From positions 124,001-188,000 of the forward strand of contig NZ_MQMF01000002.1 in NCBI RefSeq assembly GCF_001999465.1: 64,000 nucleotides of DNA, in the 5' to 3' direction. Numbering within the stretch: the stretch's first letter is position 1; each line of letters starts with the position of its first letter. Below, one piece after another: positions 31,610 through 41,009 of the stretch. The notes under the pieces were generated by a model that searched no databases, was not told the DNA's origin, and saw nothing but the letters and a program-made list of their open reading frames with translations. A program made the translations under genes and the position numbers. Source of the DNA: Fictibacillus arsenicus. Lineage in GTDB: Bacteria; Bacillota; Bacilli; Bacillales; Fictibacillaceae.

Positions 31610-33544
31610 TTAATCTTCCACATCTTTTTTGTCACCCAAAAATAAACGGATCGTTTTTCCTGCTTGAAGCTTTACTCCTGGTTGCGGAGCCTGCTGCACG
31701 ATGTAATTCCCTTTGCCAGATGTTTCAATTTTTAAATTGTATAATAGATTTGTCAGCTCTTTTGTTTTCTTTCCTACTAAATTAGGAACGATCACTTCAG
31801 GGGCATCCAGCCATGTCTTTTCTTTCTCGATCTGCCCTTTTTGTTTTTCCACGCCCATTGCGGAAAGACTGTCTTCAATGATATTACCAACGATTGGAGC
31901 CGCTACAATCCCCCCGAACTGCAATGTTTCTTTCGGGTTATCAATCGCAACGTATACGACAATCTCAGGCTTGTTCGCAGGTGCCAATCCTATAAAGGAA
32001 ACGATATGATTATTTTTTAAATAGACGCCGCCTTCTGCTTTCTGTGCAGTACCTGTTTTACCCCCGACACGGTAACCATCAACAAATGCATTTTTCCCTG
32101 TACCTTGAGCAACTACACTTTCTAGTGCGTGTCTGACTTCTTTGGATGTTTCTTCTGAAATTACTTTTCTTTTAAGTTTTGGAGTTTGCTTACTGACTAC
32201 TTTACCCGTTACAGGGTCTACTAACTCTTTAGCTATATATGGTTCGTACAAGTAACCACCATTTACGGCCGCAGAAACGGCAGCAACTTGCTGAATAGGT
32301 GTTACGGAAACCCCTTGACCGAAAGCAGTTGTTGCTAGTTCTAACGGACCCACACGATCAATAGAAAATAGGATCCCTTTTCCTTCACCTGCAAGGTCAA
32401 CCCCCGTTTTTTCGCCAAATCCAAAATCTTTTATATACGAGAATAGTTTATCTTTTCCTAATCGCTGTCCTAAAATAACAAAGCCTGGGTTACAAGAGTT
32501 TTGAACACCTTCTAAAAAGCTCTGGCTGCCATGGCCGCCTGCTTTCCAGCACTTAAGCTTTCGCCCTGCAACTTCAATAGAGCCCGGATCATGAAAGTGA
32601 TCATTTTCAAGGTCTACTTTCCCTTCTTCTAGTGCAGCTGCAAGTGTAATAATCTTAAAAGTGGAACCAGGCTCATACTGAGCCCAAACCGGCAAGTTGC
32701 GGTTATAAACTTCAGGAGCTACACGTTTGTATTCTTCCGGGTCAAAATCCGGTCTAGAACTCATACCTAAAATTTCACCCGTGTTAGGGTTCATAGCGAT
32801 TGCGATCGCTCCATCTGCATTGTAAGTGGCTTGTGCAATATCCAATTCTCGCTCTATGATTGTCTGAACTCTTGAATCTGTTGTTAGACGCAGATCGTAC
32901 CCGTCTTTTGGCTTTTCATATTTATCGGATAAAGAGGGCATTCTCCTGCCGCGGGCATCAGAGAAAAAAGAAACATGTCCTTTTTTACCATTTAATTGAT
33001 CATCATAATATAGTTCCAGACCTGTTAAGCCTTGACTGTCAATACCTGCAAATCCCAGCACATGGGAAAGATAGGCTCCGTAAGGATAATGACGCTTGCT
33101 GTCTTCAGCTACAAACACCCCTGAAAGATTTAATGCTTCTACTTCTTTCGCTTTGTTGTTGCTGATCTTCCTGCCGCCATTATCAATTCTTACAATCGAT
33201 TCTTTTTTAGTAATTCTCTTATAAACTTCGGTTTTTGAAATATTCAGGACTGCCGCTAGCTTTCCAGCTGTTTCTTCCGGCTCCTTCACCTGCCTCGGCA
33301 CAACAAATACTGTTGGAGCACTGATATTAGTAGCGAGTACAACATCATTTCTATCAAGAATCTTACCTCGCTTAGGTTCAAAAGGAATATTCCGGCTCCA
33401 TGAATCCAGCGCTTGATCTGTAAGCATATTCCCTAAAACGAACTGTACATATCCAAGACGGACCGATATTACAAAAAAGAATGCTAGTCCAAATACAAGA
33501 ACAAAAATTAAGCGCCTGCGTACTGTTACATTTGAAACTCGCAC
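31610..33544 (-). CDS. spoVD: Sporulation-specific penicillin-binding protein SpoVD
   Basis: 644 aa from a GTG start at 33542-33544, which has AGGAGG eight bases upstream and gives VRVSNVTVRRRL, matching SpoVD. With this start the active-site serine of STFK is residue 294, the same number as in B. subtilis. A signal anchor (residues ~12-35), PBP dimerisation domain, transpeptidase (STFK, SCN, KTGTAQ) and one C-terminal PASTA domain follow. It makes cortex peptidoglycan with SpoVE. A longer in-frame start upstream would overlap the ribosome site. Confidence 0.95.
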   Translation of the reverse strand: MRVSNVTVRRRLIFVLVFGLAFFFVISVRLGYVQFVLGNMLTDQALDSWSRNIPFEPKRGKILDRNDVVLATNISAPTVFVVPRQVKEPEETAGKLAAVLNISKTEVYKRITKKESIVRIDNGGRKISNNKAKEVEALNLSGVFVAEDSKRHYPYGAYLSHVLGFAGIDSQGLTGLELYYDDQLNGKKGHVSFFSDARGRRMPSLSDKYEKPKDGYDLRLTTDSRVQTIIERELDIAQATYNADGAIAIAMNPNTGEILGMSSRPDFDPEEYKRVAPEVYNRNLPVWAQYEPGSTFKIITLAAALEEGKVDLENDHFHDPGSIEVAGRKLKCWKAGGHGSQSFLEGVQNSCNPGFVILGQRLGKDKLFSYIKDFGFGEKTGVDLAGEGKGILFSIDRVGPLELATTAFGQGVSVTPIQQVAAVSAAVNGGYLYEPYIAKELVDPVTGKVVSKQTPKLKRKVISEETSKEVRHALESVVAQGTGKNAFVDGYRVGGKTGTAQKAEGGVYLKNNHIVSFIGLAPANKPEIVVYVAIDNPKETLQFGGIVAAPIVGNIIEDSLSAMGVEKQKGQIEKEKTWLDAPEVIVPNLVGKKTKELTNLLYNLKIETSGKGNYIVQQAPQPGVKLQAGKTIRLFLGDKKDVED

Positions 33545-33615
33545 ATACAATACCTCCTCTGTATGGTTCGTTTCAAATATATGCTTGTACACAAGCGCAT
33601 AGAACATATAGTCAC

Positions 33616-35835
33616 TTAGTCGGTTACTATGGTTTCCTCTTCGCTGTTTTGTTCCGTTCCTTCACCGTTCTGTTCTGTCTCTTCACTATCTTCTTCTAAT
33701 TCAGGTTCTGTTTCCTTTGGCGCTTCAAGCTGAACCACTAGGAAATCTCCTGCTTTTACCGGACTTCCTGCCTTAACGTTTTGTTTGACAGCAAATCCGC
33801 TGCCTGTGATGGTTTCTTTCAGTCCTATAAGTTTGCTCAGTCGAAGTATGTCCATATAGGACCAGTTTGTTAAATCTGGCATTTTAGCATCGCCAGAGGT
33901 TCGCAAAATAACACGCTCTCCTTTGATGACATAAGCTCCCTCATATGGCTCTTGCTTTATGACCTCATCTCCAGAGCCAATAACTGAAACTTGCATGCCT
34001 AACTTTTCAAGTTCGGATTTAGCTTCCTTAGCAGATTTTCCTGTGTAATCATCCAATTCCTTGCCGTATGTTTTTTTCATTTTGGATTTATTTTGTTTTT
34101 CTTTCGCTTCCGGCTGGATATTTAAATATTGCAGGCTGCTTTTCATAACACTTGTAAAAATATTCGCCGTTGGTGTAGAGCCCATTTCCGGAAACTCAAC
34201 CTTTGGACGTTCGACTGCGACATAGACTAGTAGTTTTGGGTCATCTTTCGGCGCCATCCCAATAAAGGAAAAGACATTCTCACCCCATCCTGAAATGTAT
34301 TTTCCATCTTTCCCTGGAATCTGAGCAGTACCTGTCTTACCTGCAACACTATAGCCATCAATCATGTATGGCTTACCTGTTCCTTCCGTTACAACTGTCT
34401 CTAAAATGTCTCTGACTTGTTTGGAAGTGCCTTCTGAAATTGGCTTCCCTTTAACTTTAGGTTCATTATCTAGAACCACCTTTTTGGTTTCAGGGTTCAT
34501 AATTTTATCGATTACGTATGGCTGCATCATCTTGCCGCCATTAGCAATCGCTGTTGCTGCCTGTATCTGTTGAATTGGTGTAATGGTAGAACCTTGTCCA
34601 AACGCAGTTGTTACTTTTTCAATTTCATAGTTATATAGGATAGAACCGTTCTTCTCATTAGGAAGATCAATGTTTGTTTTTTGATCCAAACCAAATTTAG
34701 AGATGTAGCTTCTAAATTTTTCATAGCCTAATTTTTCCCGCACTAATTTTGAGAATGCTACGTTTGAAGAGTTTTGAACCCCTTCATTGTAAGTGATCGT
34801 TCCCCAGCCCTTCCGGTTATGATCATAGATCGGGCGTCCGATATTCGGAAGTTTGTATGAACCCGATTGGAACTGTTCATTTCCGTTATATTTGCCTTCC
34901 TCAATAGCTGCTGCCAATGTGAAGATCTTCATGGTGGATCCTGGTTCAAAAGGATACGAAACCGCAAAGTTTGTATAGTTTTTAATATCTTTTTCATTCG
35001 GATTAAACGCCGGGTAGTTGCTCATCGCCAGAATTCTTCCCGTTTTAGGATCTGCAACAATACCTGTGATTTTTTCCGGTTCATATTCTTTTGCCGCTTC
35101 CTGCATAGCTTCATCCAGGTATAGCTGTATTTTTTCATCAATTGTCAGATAGACATCCTGACCATGTTTAGGCTTCTCAACCGATTCTTTATTCGCAGGA
35201 ATCGCCCGGCTGAAAGCATCTCCAAGAAACGTGATTTTCCCGTCTTTTTCCTGCAAATAGTTGTTCAATGATTTTTCAAGACCCATCAAGCCAGCTTGAA
35301 CGCCCTTTCCTCCATTTCCTGTATAGCCGATAACATGGGAGGCAAATGTTTGATTCGGGTAATAGCGTCTGGATTCTCTCAGAAAATCAATTCCAGGTAT
35401 CTTCAGGTCTTCAATCTGTTCTTTTTTACGGTAAGAAACCTTCCGTCCTGAAGGAATCTCAACCTGAAATCGTCCTTCTTTGCTTAATAGTTCAACTAAG
35501 TTTTCCTTATCAGTGTCCAGAACCTTGGCTAACTTTCCTGCGGCTTCTTCTGGATCCTTGATGTGATTTGGATAGTTCTTATCAAGGATCGCGATAACAC
35601 TGTAAGAAGGAATATCTTGTGCAACTACCTCACCATTCCTGTCAAACATCGTCCCTCGCTTCGCATCAAGAACATCGCTCTTCATCCATTTTCGTTGACC
35701 ATATTCTATTAAATCTACACCTTCAGCAGATTGAGAAGATGCCACGAGAAAGAACTTGCTTGTTAAAACAAAAAAGAGCACGGTAAACAAAAACATAAGA
35801 ATACCCGCTCCCACATTTTTTCTTTTCAGCTTCAT
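33616..35835 (-). CDS. pbpB: Division penicillin-binding protein 2B
   Basis: 739 aa class B PBP. N-terminal anchor (residues ~11-33), dimerisation domain, transpeptidase with active Ser300 (EPGSTMK), SSN and KTGTAQ, then two PASTA repeats and an acidic Glu-rich tail (EEDSEETEQNGEGTEQN region). It is the essential septal transpeptidase that partners FtsW. The extended acidic tail is unusual compared with spoVD. The stop is 72 bases before spoVD; ftsL lies 15 bases upstream. Confidence 0.96.
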   Translation of the reverse strand: MKLKRKNVGAGILMFLFTVLFFVLTSKFFLVASSQSAEGVDLIEYGQRKWMKSDVLDAKRGTMFDRNGEVVAQDIPSYSVIAILDKNYPNHIKDPEEAAGKLAKVLDTDKENLVELLSKEGRFQVEIPSGRKVSYRKKEQIEDLKIPGIDFLRESRRYYPNQTFASHVIGYTGNGGKGVQAGLMGLEKSLNNYLQEKDGKITFLGDAFSRAIPANKESVEKPKHGQDVYLTIDEKIQLYLDEAMQEAAKEYEPEKITGIVADPKTGRILAMSNYPAFNPNEKDIKNYTNFAVSYPFEPGSTMKIFTLAAAIEEGKYNGNEQFQSGSYKLPNIGRPIYDHNRKGWGTITYNEGVQNSSNVAFSKLVREKLGYEKFRSYISKFGLDQKTNIDLPNEKNGSILYNYEIEKVTTAFGQGSTITPIQQIQAATAIANGGKMMQPYVIDKIMNPETKKVVLDNEPKVKGKPISEGTSKQVRDILETVVTEGTGKPYMIDGYSVAGKTGTAQIPGKDGKYISGWGENVFSFIGMAPKDDPKLLVYVAVERPKVEFPEMGSTPTANIFTSVMKSSLQYLNIQPEAKEKQNKSKMKKTYGKELDDYTGKSAKEAKSELEKLGMQVSVIGSGDEVIKQEPYEGAYVIKGERVILRTSGDAKMPDLTNWSYMDILRLSKLIGLKETITGSGFAVKQNVKAGSPVKAGDFLVVQLEAPKETEPELEEDSEETEQNGEGTEQNSEEETIVTD

Positions 35836-35850
35836 AACAACACCTGCTTT

Positions 35851-36216
35851 TTAGTCCTGAACAACTTTTACGTTTTTATCATCGAAAATGAAACCTTGTT
35901 CCTTAGCGATTTTCATGATGCGCTCAGGGTTGCTTAATTCTGTTACCTGTAGGTGATAATCTTCTACGATCTTTGTTTCAGCAGCTATATCTCTTTGGAT
36001 GGTTTCAACCTTAGCAGTTGTTTGATATACAGATGCGTATAGTGAAATAAGCCATACAAGACCAGCTACTAGAACAACTCCCATCATTCCCCACAGGATT
36101 ACTTCACCTTTTGTAAAAAGCTTGCGTGATGGCTGTTCGACCGGTCTAGGATTTCTTTGCGGCTGTGATTGTGTTTGTATTTGTTGTTTTTGAACTTGGT
36201 ATGCTAAATTACTCAA
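35851..36216 (-). CDS. ftsL: Cell division protein FtsL
   Basis: 121 aa. A Gln-rich cytoplasmic tail (residues 1-40), one membrane helix (GEVILWGMMGVVLVAGLVWL) and a leucine-zipper-like extracytoplasmic coiled coil ending in ERIMKIAKEQGF. It is the short-lived partner of DivIC and DivIB. Sequence is poorly conserved in the family; identity rests on topology and position between rsmH and pbpB. Confidence 0.92.
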   Translation of the reverse strand: MSNLAYQVQKQQIQTQSQPQRNPRPVEQPSRKLFTKGEVILWGMMGVVLVAGLVWLISLYASVYQTTAKVETIQRDIAAETKIVEDYHLQVTELSNPERIMKIAKEQGFIFDDKNVKVVQD

Positions 36217-36231
36217 TACTATTTCTCCTCT

Positions 36232-37164
36232 CTATTTCTGCTTTTCGGCAATTCTAAGTTTCGCTGATCGAGATCTTCTGTTCTCTTCAAGCTCGTTTTC
36301 TGTTGGCACTATTGGTTTCCGTGTGATCAGTTTTAAAGTTGGTTTGTATTCCTCTGGTATGACAGGCAGCCCTGGAGGGAGTTCCGGGCCAGTACTCGCT
36401 CTTTTTAGTATATTTTTACACGCACGATCTTCAAGTGAATGAAACGTGATGACCGCAATACGTCCACCGATATTCAATAGTTCAATGGAGTCTTTAAGTG
36501 CATCTTCAAAGGCGTTCAGTTCATCATTAACTGCAATGCGAATGGCTTGAAATGTCCTTTTTGCCGGATGGCCACCTGTTCTTCTTGCAGGTGCAGGTAT
36601 AGCGTCCTTTATTATTTCGACAAGTTCACCGGTTGTTTGAATCTCTTTTTTCTCTCTAGCCGCTTCAATTTTCCTAGCAATCTGCTTAGCGAACTTCTCT
36701 TCGCCATATCGAGAAATAATCTTCATCAACTCGTTAAAAGACCATTCATTTACAATTTGTTTCGCTGTAAGTTCACTAGTCTGATCCATTCGCATATCTA
36801 ATTCAGAATCATGCTGATAACTGAATCCCCTGTCTGCTTCGTCAAGCTGCGGTGATGAAACCCCAAGATCGAAAAGAATCCCATCTACTTCATGCACCCC
36901 AAGGCGGTTCAGCTCTTCTTTTATGTACCGGAAATTACTGCGGACGATCGTGAACTTTCCTTCATATTCTTTCAACACCTGCCGTGCATTTTCGATCGCT
37001 TTGTCATCTTGATCAAAAGCATATAATTGCCCTGTTTCTAATTGGGACAGAATAAGTGCACTATGGCCTGCCCCTCCCAACGTACAATCAACATAAATTC
37101 CATCTGGTTTAATGTTTAATGCATCTACTGATTCTTGTTTTAAAACGGTTATATGGTCAAACAA
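36232..37164 (-). CDS. rsmH: 16S rRNA m4C1402 methyltransferase
   Basis: 310 aa. SAM-binding motif [33 protein letters not shown] and FHSLEDR(A) mark RsmH (MraW). It N4-methylates C1402 in the decoding centre. Second gene of the mra/dcw operon, 15 bases from ftsL. Confidence 0.97.
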   Translation of the reverse strand: MFDHITVLKQESVDALNIKPDGIYVDCTLGGAGHSALILSQLETGQLYAFDQDDKAIENARQVLKEYEGKFTIVRSNFRYIKEELNRLGVHEVDGILFDLGVSSPQLDEADRGFSYQHDSELDMRMDQTSELTAKQIVNEWSFNELMKIISRYGEEKFAKQIARKIEAAREKKEIQTTGELVEIIKDAIPAPARRTGGHPAKRTFQAIRIAVNDELNAFEDALKDSIELLNIGGRIAVITFHSLEDRACKNILKRASTGPELPPGLPVIPEEYKPTLKLITRKPIVPTENELEENRRSRSAKLRIAEKQK

Positions 37165-37197
37165 TGGAAAATTCCTTTCTGCTGTAAACTTAAGGGT

Positions 37198-37629
37198 TTA
37201 TAGATCAAAGTCCATAAGACTCTCTGCAATTTCTCCGAAAGAGTCTTCAGATTTCGAGAAATATTCTTCCCAAACGGATTTGCTCCAAATCTCAATTCTA
37301 TTCGACACACCTATAACTACGCAATCCTTTTCTAGTTTTGCATAGTCTCTGAGCGGGGATGCAATGTTCACTCTTCCCTGTTTATCAAGCTGGCATTCAG
37401 CAGCTCCAGAAAAGAAAAACCGTGTAAATGCCCGGGCATCCTTTTTAGTGAACGGAAGAGCTTTTAATTTTTCCTCAATGATCTTCCACTCACTTAAAGG
37501 ATAGCCGAATACACATTGATCCAATCCGCGAGTCAAAATAAACTCTGTGCCAAGTTCTTCACGAAACTTGGAGGGGATGATCATACGTCCTTTCTCATCG
37601 ATGCTGTGCTGATACTCTCCCATGAACAT
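37198..37629 (-). CDS. mraZ: Transcriptional regulator MraZ
   Basis: 143 aa with two SpoVT/AbrB-like halves ([14 protein letters not shown] near residue 12 and [16 protein letters not shown] near residue 80). MraZ oligomers bind phased repeats ahead of their own operon and repress it. A matching set of GTGG repeats lies just upstream (37636-37683). Confidence 0.96.
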   Translation of the reverse strand: MFMGEYQHSIDEKGRMIIPSKFREELGTEFILTRGLDQCVFGYPLSEWKIIEEKLKALPFTKKDARAFTRFFFSGAAECQLDKQGRVNIASPLRDYAKLEKDCVVIGVSNRIEIWSKSVWEEYFSKSEDSFGEIAESLMDFDL

Positions 37630-37635
37630 ATGATC

Positions 37636-37683
37636 ACCCCACTTTCTCCCCTAAATCTACCACAACGCTCCACTTTTCACCAC
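37636..37683 (-). promoter_or_regulatory. Candidate MraZ operator: 10-bp phased GTGG repeats
   Basis: The minus strand holds GTGGTG, GTGGAG, GTGGTA, then TAGGGG and GTGGGG, with starts at 37683, 37673, 37663, 37653 and about 37642, a 10-bp period. MraZ is known to bind short G-rich direct repeats of this period. The position, right before mraZ, supports autoregulation. Confidence 0.65.
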
Positions 37684-37710
37684 TACAAGTATTATTCGTT
37701 TACAAAAAAA

Positions 37711-37736
37711 AAATCCTGCTGTCTCACAGGATTTTT
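37711..37736 (-). terminator. Terminator of bshC
   Basis: AATCCTG(TGAGACAG)CAGGATT hairpin on the minus strand, followed by a run of ten T. It lies about 20 bases after the bshC stop and upstream of the mraZ operator region. Confidence 0.88.
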
Positions 37737-37756
37737 TCTTAATTATTTTTTATTTT

Positions 37757-39379
37757 TTATAAGAAGACAATTTTATGTTTTTCATTGAAACTATAAGGGA
37801 ACTCTAAGAGGCATTTTATTAAATCTGAACCTTCTTCGTTCATATATTGATAAACGTTCCAGACTCTTTCTTGCAATACTCCGCCTGGTTTTAACTGCAG
37901 CATTATGTCATCAAATTCAGCTAGCGGAATCTTTACTTTTTTTCTAACACGCTGTTCCATCTTCTGTTCGATATAATCAACCTCAGATAATATACGGTTC
38001 AAGTTTTGCTCAGCGACGGGAAGCAGTTTAGGATCTATTTCTTCAGCAAGCTTTACCAGCTGAGAATATGACTTTGCAATATCGGATTTAACAGTCTCTA
38101 TTGAATCGTTCGTCTCAACAGGTCTGTTTTCATTGAACCAATCTCTTTTGTACTTTTCGGTCCCTTCCACTAAAACCTGATCTGCTTTAAGATTTTTAGA
38201 AGATAAGAGTCCATTAATCTTTTGCGGAATAAGTGTTATAGACAATCTTGGCATCAACACAGGCATCTTACGGTCAAAATGACGGAATACCTTCCCGAGT
38301 GCAGCCCAATAGGATATCTCTCCTGGACCTGCGATAAAAGATAGTGTCGGCAGCAAGAACTCCTGCATTAAAGGACGAGTAACAACATTATTACTGAATT
38401 TTTCTGGATAAAGTTCAGCTTCTTTCAGTAATTCATCCTCAGAAATAATAAAGTCCTTTTCTTTAGAAGTGAAGCCAAATTCATCTCGAAATAACAGAAT
38501 ACGCTCCCCGTTTTTTGTATAAAAAAGATGAGCATTGTTTTCTTGAACCTCAATCGGATCATTGAATCCCTTCTCGTTCAGTTTCTTTGTCTGTAATCTA
38601 AAAGCCTGATCGATATCAAGATTGTTGCGTATCATCTGTTCAAGAAAATCGGATTGAAGCTTTTTAAATTCGGAATCACCTGAATCCAGTAGTATTAATC
38701 CTTCTTCTGAAAACCAGTGTGAAAGCAGCTTTGCAAAAAAGGTTACGATAGAGTCTGATTCGTAAAGAAAACGTTCAGTTTGTGCAAGGAAATCATTCGT
38801 GAAAGCAGTTTCTCCGAACGAACGGAAAACATCTTGGAGCCAAGGCTTCACATCATCAGGATTCCATTGCCACAGTGAAGCAGATGATTTTACTGATGAC
38901 GCAGCTTTTAATGAAATTTTCTTAGCAGTATCATTCTTAGGTACCATAACATGATTAATCTCATCCATATCATGATCTTCACCTGCTATCCAAAATACAG
39001 GAACCACAGGAACCCCAAGCTCTTTTTCTGCCTGCTTGGCTAACTGAATGGTGCTTATACATTTATAAATTACGAGAAGCGGTCCGGTAAGAAGACCTGC
39101 TTGCTGGCCTCCGACCACTGCTAAACCATTACTGCTTTTTAATTTTTTTATATTATTAATTGTTTTGTCTGAAGTACCAATCTTTCGGTTGTATGAATAC
39201 AAGTATTCAGTCAGTTCGTTTCTTGGAAAAGTATAATTCTTTAACTCCTGCTGTCTAGCTAAAAATTCTCTGTTGTTAAAAGGCTCTTTATAATCAAAAA
39301 AACTGGCAGCATCTTCATCTCCATTCAAGTACTTCTCTAGAAATGGCGATGTCTGAAGTTTTATTTCCTCCAGTCTCAT
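37757..39379 (-). CDS. bshC: Bacillithiol biosynthesis cysteine-adding enzyme
   Basis: 540 aa, full length. Family motifs GGQQAGLLTGPLLVIYK, FWIAGEDHDMDEINH and SFIAGPGEISYWA are clear, and a C-terminal coiled coil follows (residues ~415-470). It adds cysteine to GlcN-malate in the last step of bacillithiol synthesis. Position upstream of mraZ is conserved in Bacillus (yllA). Confidence 0.95.
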   Translation of the reverse strand: MRLEEIKLQTSPFLEKYLNGDEDAASFFDYKEPFNNREFLARQQELKNYTFPRNELTEYLYSYNRKIGTSDKTINNIKKLKSSNGLAVVGGQQAGLLTGPLLVIYKCISTIQLAKQAEKELGVPVVPVFWIAGEDHDMDEINHVMVPKNDTAKKISLKAASSVKSSASLWQWNPDDVKPWLQDVFRSFGETAFTNDFLAQTERFLYESDSIVTFFAKLLSHWFSEEGLILLDSGDSEFKKLQSDFLEQMIRNNLDIDQAFRLQTKKLNEKGFNDPIEVQENNAHLFYTKNGERILLFRDEFGFTSKEKDFIISEDELLKEAELYPEKFSNNVVTRPLMQEFLLPTLSFIAGPGEISYWAALGKVFRHFDRKMPVLMPRLSITLIPQKINGLLSSKNLKADQVLVEGTEKYKRDWFNENRPVETNDSIETVKSDIAKSYSQLVKLAEEIDPKLLPVAEQNLNRILSEVDYIEQKMEQRVRKKVKIPLAEFDDIMLQLKPGGVLQERVWNVYQYMNEEGSDLIKCLLEFPYSFNEKHKIVFL

Positions 39380-39459
39380 TCATGTACTTCCTTTCTGCAT
39401 ATCAATTACATCCTTAACGAGTATAGCAAAGAAACAGCTATGGTTATAAAAGATATGCT

Positions 39460-39843
39460 CTAAGCCTCAAGTATGCGATCTATTATTCCATATGTCATGA
39501 GTGAAAAATAAACAAATGTAAGGATTAAAAACTGCAGTCGCCAGTTCAGCCTGATGATTTTCCCCAGCGACAGGTCCAAATCATTTTTCCAGATAAATAA
39601 TGTGAACATTACACAGCCGGATAGAAACAATAAGATTAATACCCAATAATAAGATTGGCCCCAAATTTCAACTGTCATTCTTTCGATGGAAAGAAATAAG
39701 AAAAAGGTTGTTACATCCGTACTAACTTTAAAAGCTTTTCTTTTCTTCTTAGTTACTTTAAAGATGCTTTTTCTAACCACAAAAAAGACTAGATACGGTA
39801 CAGTTATGAATGTAGCAATAACCGCACCTAAAACACTAGACAA
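39460..39843 (-). CDS. DUF3397-like membrane protein
   Basis: 127 aa, four predicted membrane segments with a basic patch after the first (RKSIFKVTKKKRK). The pattern ADVTT-like (STDVTTFFLFLSIE), and RLNWRLQFLILTFVYF, recall the small DUF3397 family often found between panE and bshC. Function is unknown. It starts five bases after panE ends and probably shares its transcript. Confidence 0.65.
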   Translation of the reverse strand: MSSVLGAVIATFITVPYLVFFVVRKSIFKVTKKKRKAFKVSTDVTTFFLFLSIERMTVEIWGQSYYWVLILLFLSGCVMFTLFIWKNDLDLSLGKIIRLNWRLQFLILTFVYFSLMTYGIIDRILEA

Positions 39844-39847
39844 TTAC

Positions 39848-40741
39848 TCATCCTCTCCAATCCAATGCTTTAACAGTTTTAAACATATGCATAGAACATG
39901 GAACCAGTATGTTTCTATTTTTTGCACGCTCTATAATTTCACCTGTTATGCTGTCTATTTCGGTTTGCTGTCCACTTTCGACGCTCTTTAGCATAGAAGA
40001 ACGGTTAAAGGAAGTATTTCTGCAAAGGACTAACAATTCCTTCCATAATTCTTCTCGATTATTATTCATCTCCAAAACTAAGATTGTTTCTTCAAAAAGT
40101 TCTTTCATAATTGAAAGAGCATATTCATTTTCTATCAATTGACCGTTCGGTATTCTAAGGACTGCAGTTAATGGATTTATACAGGCATTCATTATTAATT
40201 TTATGTATAGCATTTCTTTCCAATCTCTCTCTGCAGTGACAGGAAAATTTAATGCGTGAAGGATTTCAACCCACTCAGATGATGAATCACCTTTAAAAGA
40301 TGAAACTTTAATTCTGCCTTCTCCCAGGTGATTAACAGATGAGTATCCATCTTTAAGTGCTCCGTGCTCCACTACTCCCACTGAGAGGTTTTTTTGGGGA
40401 AGACTTTCTAAGAATTTCAAATGGCTGATTCCGTTCTGTAAGAACAAATATGATACATCTTCGAATTTTTCATCTTTTAAAAAGAATAATTCCGAGATTG
40501 AAGTTTGTTTCACCGAAACGATACAGTACGCTTCTTCACCTGAATATTCCTGCACGCAGCGCGCTTGAACATTAACTTTATTTTCATTGCTTGATTGATT
40601 CCTATATGTAATTCCATTTTGATTTAAAAATTTAGCTTGTGCAGTGGTTCGTGTATATATAACAGGTTCTTGCCCGTTTAATTTGAGGAAATAAGAGATT
40701 AATAAGCCAATTGCGCCCCCGCCAATCACACCGACTTCCAT
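39848..40741 (-). CDS. panE: 2-dehydropantoate 2-reductase family protein (YlbQ-like)
   Basis: 297 aa from ATG 40739-40741, with GGGAGG seven bases upstream. An N-terminal Rossmann fold (VGVIGGGAIGLLISYF) and a C-terminal ketopantoate reductase domain with KLIMNACINPLTAVLRIPNG. It would reduce ketopantoate to pantoate for CoA. Bacillaceae carry paralogues, so the true PanE could be elsewhere; the position equals B. subtilis ylbQ. Confidence 0.85.
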   Translation of the reverse strand: MEVGVIGGGAIGLLISYFLKLNGQEPVIYTRTTAQAKFLNQNGITYRNQSSNENKVNVQARCVQEYSGEEAYCIVSVKQTSISELFFLKDEKFEDVSYLFLQNGISHLKFLESLPQKNLSVGVVEHGALKDGYSSVNHLGEGRIKVSSFKGDSSSEWVEILHALNFPVTAERDWKEMLYIKLIMNACINPLTAVLRIPNGQLIENEYALSIMKELFEETILVLEMNNNREELWKELLVLCRNTSFNRSSMLKSVESGQQTEIDSITGEIIERAKNRNILVPCSMHMFKTVKALDWRG

Positions 40742-40869
40742 AGAATGCCTCCCTGCCTTCAATTTTCTTAGTATGATTTTACCATATAAAAGTAATTACC
40801 ATAACGACAAGGACCATGTCTCGTCAGAATTCGCTTGTAGACGCAGGAGTACATTTACTTGCTTGAAAT

Positions 40870-40948
40870 AAAACTCCTGAACGCACAAAGCACGAGGACG
40901 CTCACCTTACCACTCGCGGAAAGCGAGCAACCTGGAGCGGAAATCAAT
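40870..40948 (-). repeat. Palindromic intergenic repeat, copy 6 (half copy, reverse)
   Basis: Only about 79 bp remain: from ACTCCTGA through CTCACC, CGCGGAAAGCGAGCA and CTGGAGCGGA to AATCAAT. The other half is missing or too eroded to recognise. It lies between panE and the terminator of the carboxyltransferase gene. Confidence 0.75.
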
Positions 40949-40975
40949 CACTTCCAAGAACTTCGTAGATTACTT

Positions 40976-41005
40976 AAAAACACCCCTCCTTCAAAAGGAG
41001 GGGTG
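40976..41005 (-). terminator. Terminator of the acyl-CoA carboxylase operon
   Basis: CACCCCTCCTT / AAGGAGGGGTG stem with a short loop, followed on the minus strand by TTTTTAAG. It lies just after the carboxyltransferase stop. Confidence 0.9.
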
Positions 41006-41009
41006 CATT

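Noticed and set aside
33544-33600. Sigma-E-like promoter (GCATATAT and CATACAGA) upstream of spoVD
   Set aside because: The -10 box overlaps the spoVD ribosome site, so a transcript from it would lack that site. Spacing alone is not enough.
40816-40866. 16-codon plus-strand frame next to repeat copy 6
   Set aside because: Weak ribosome site, no similarity and position in eroded repeat DNA; chance is likely.
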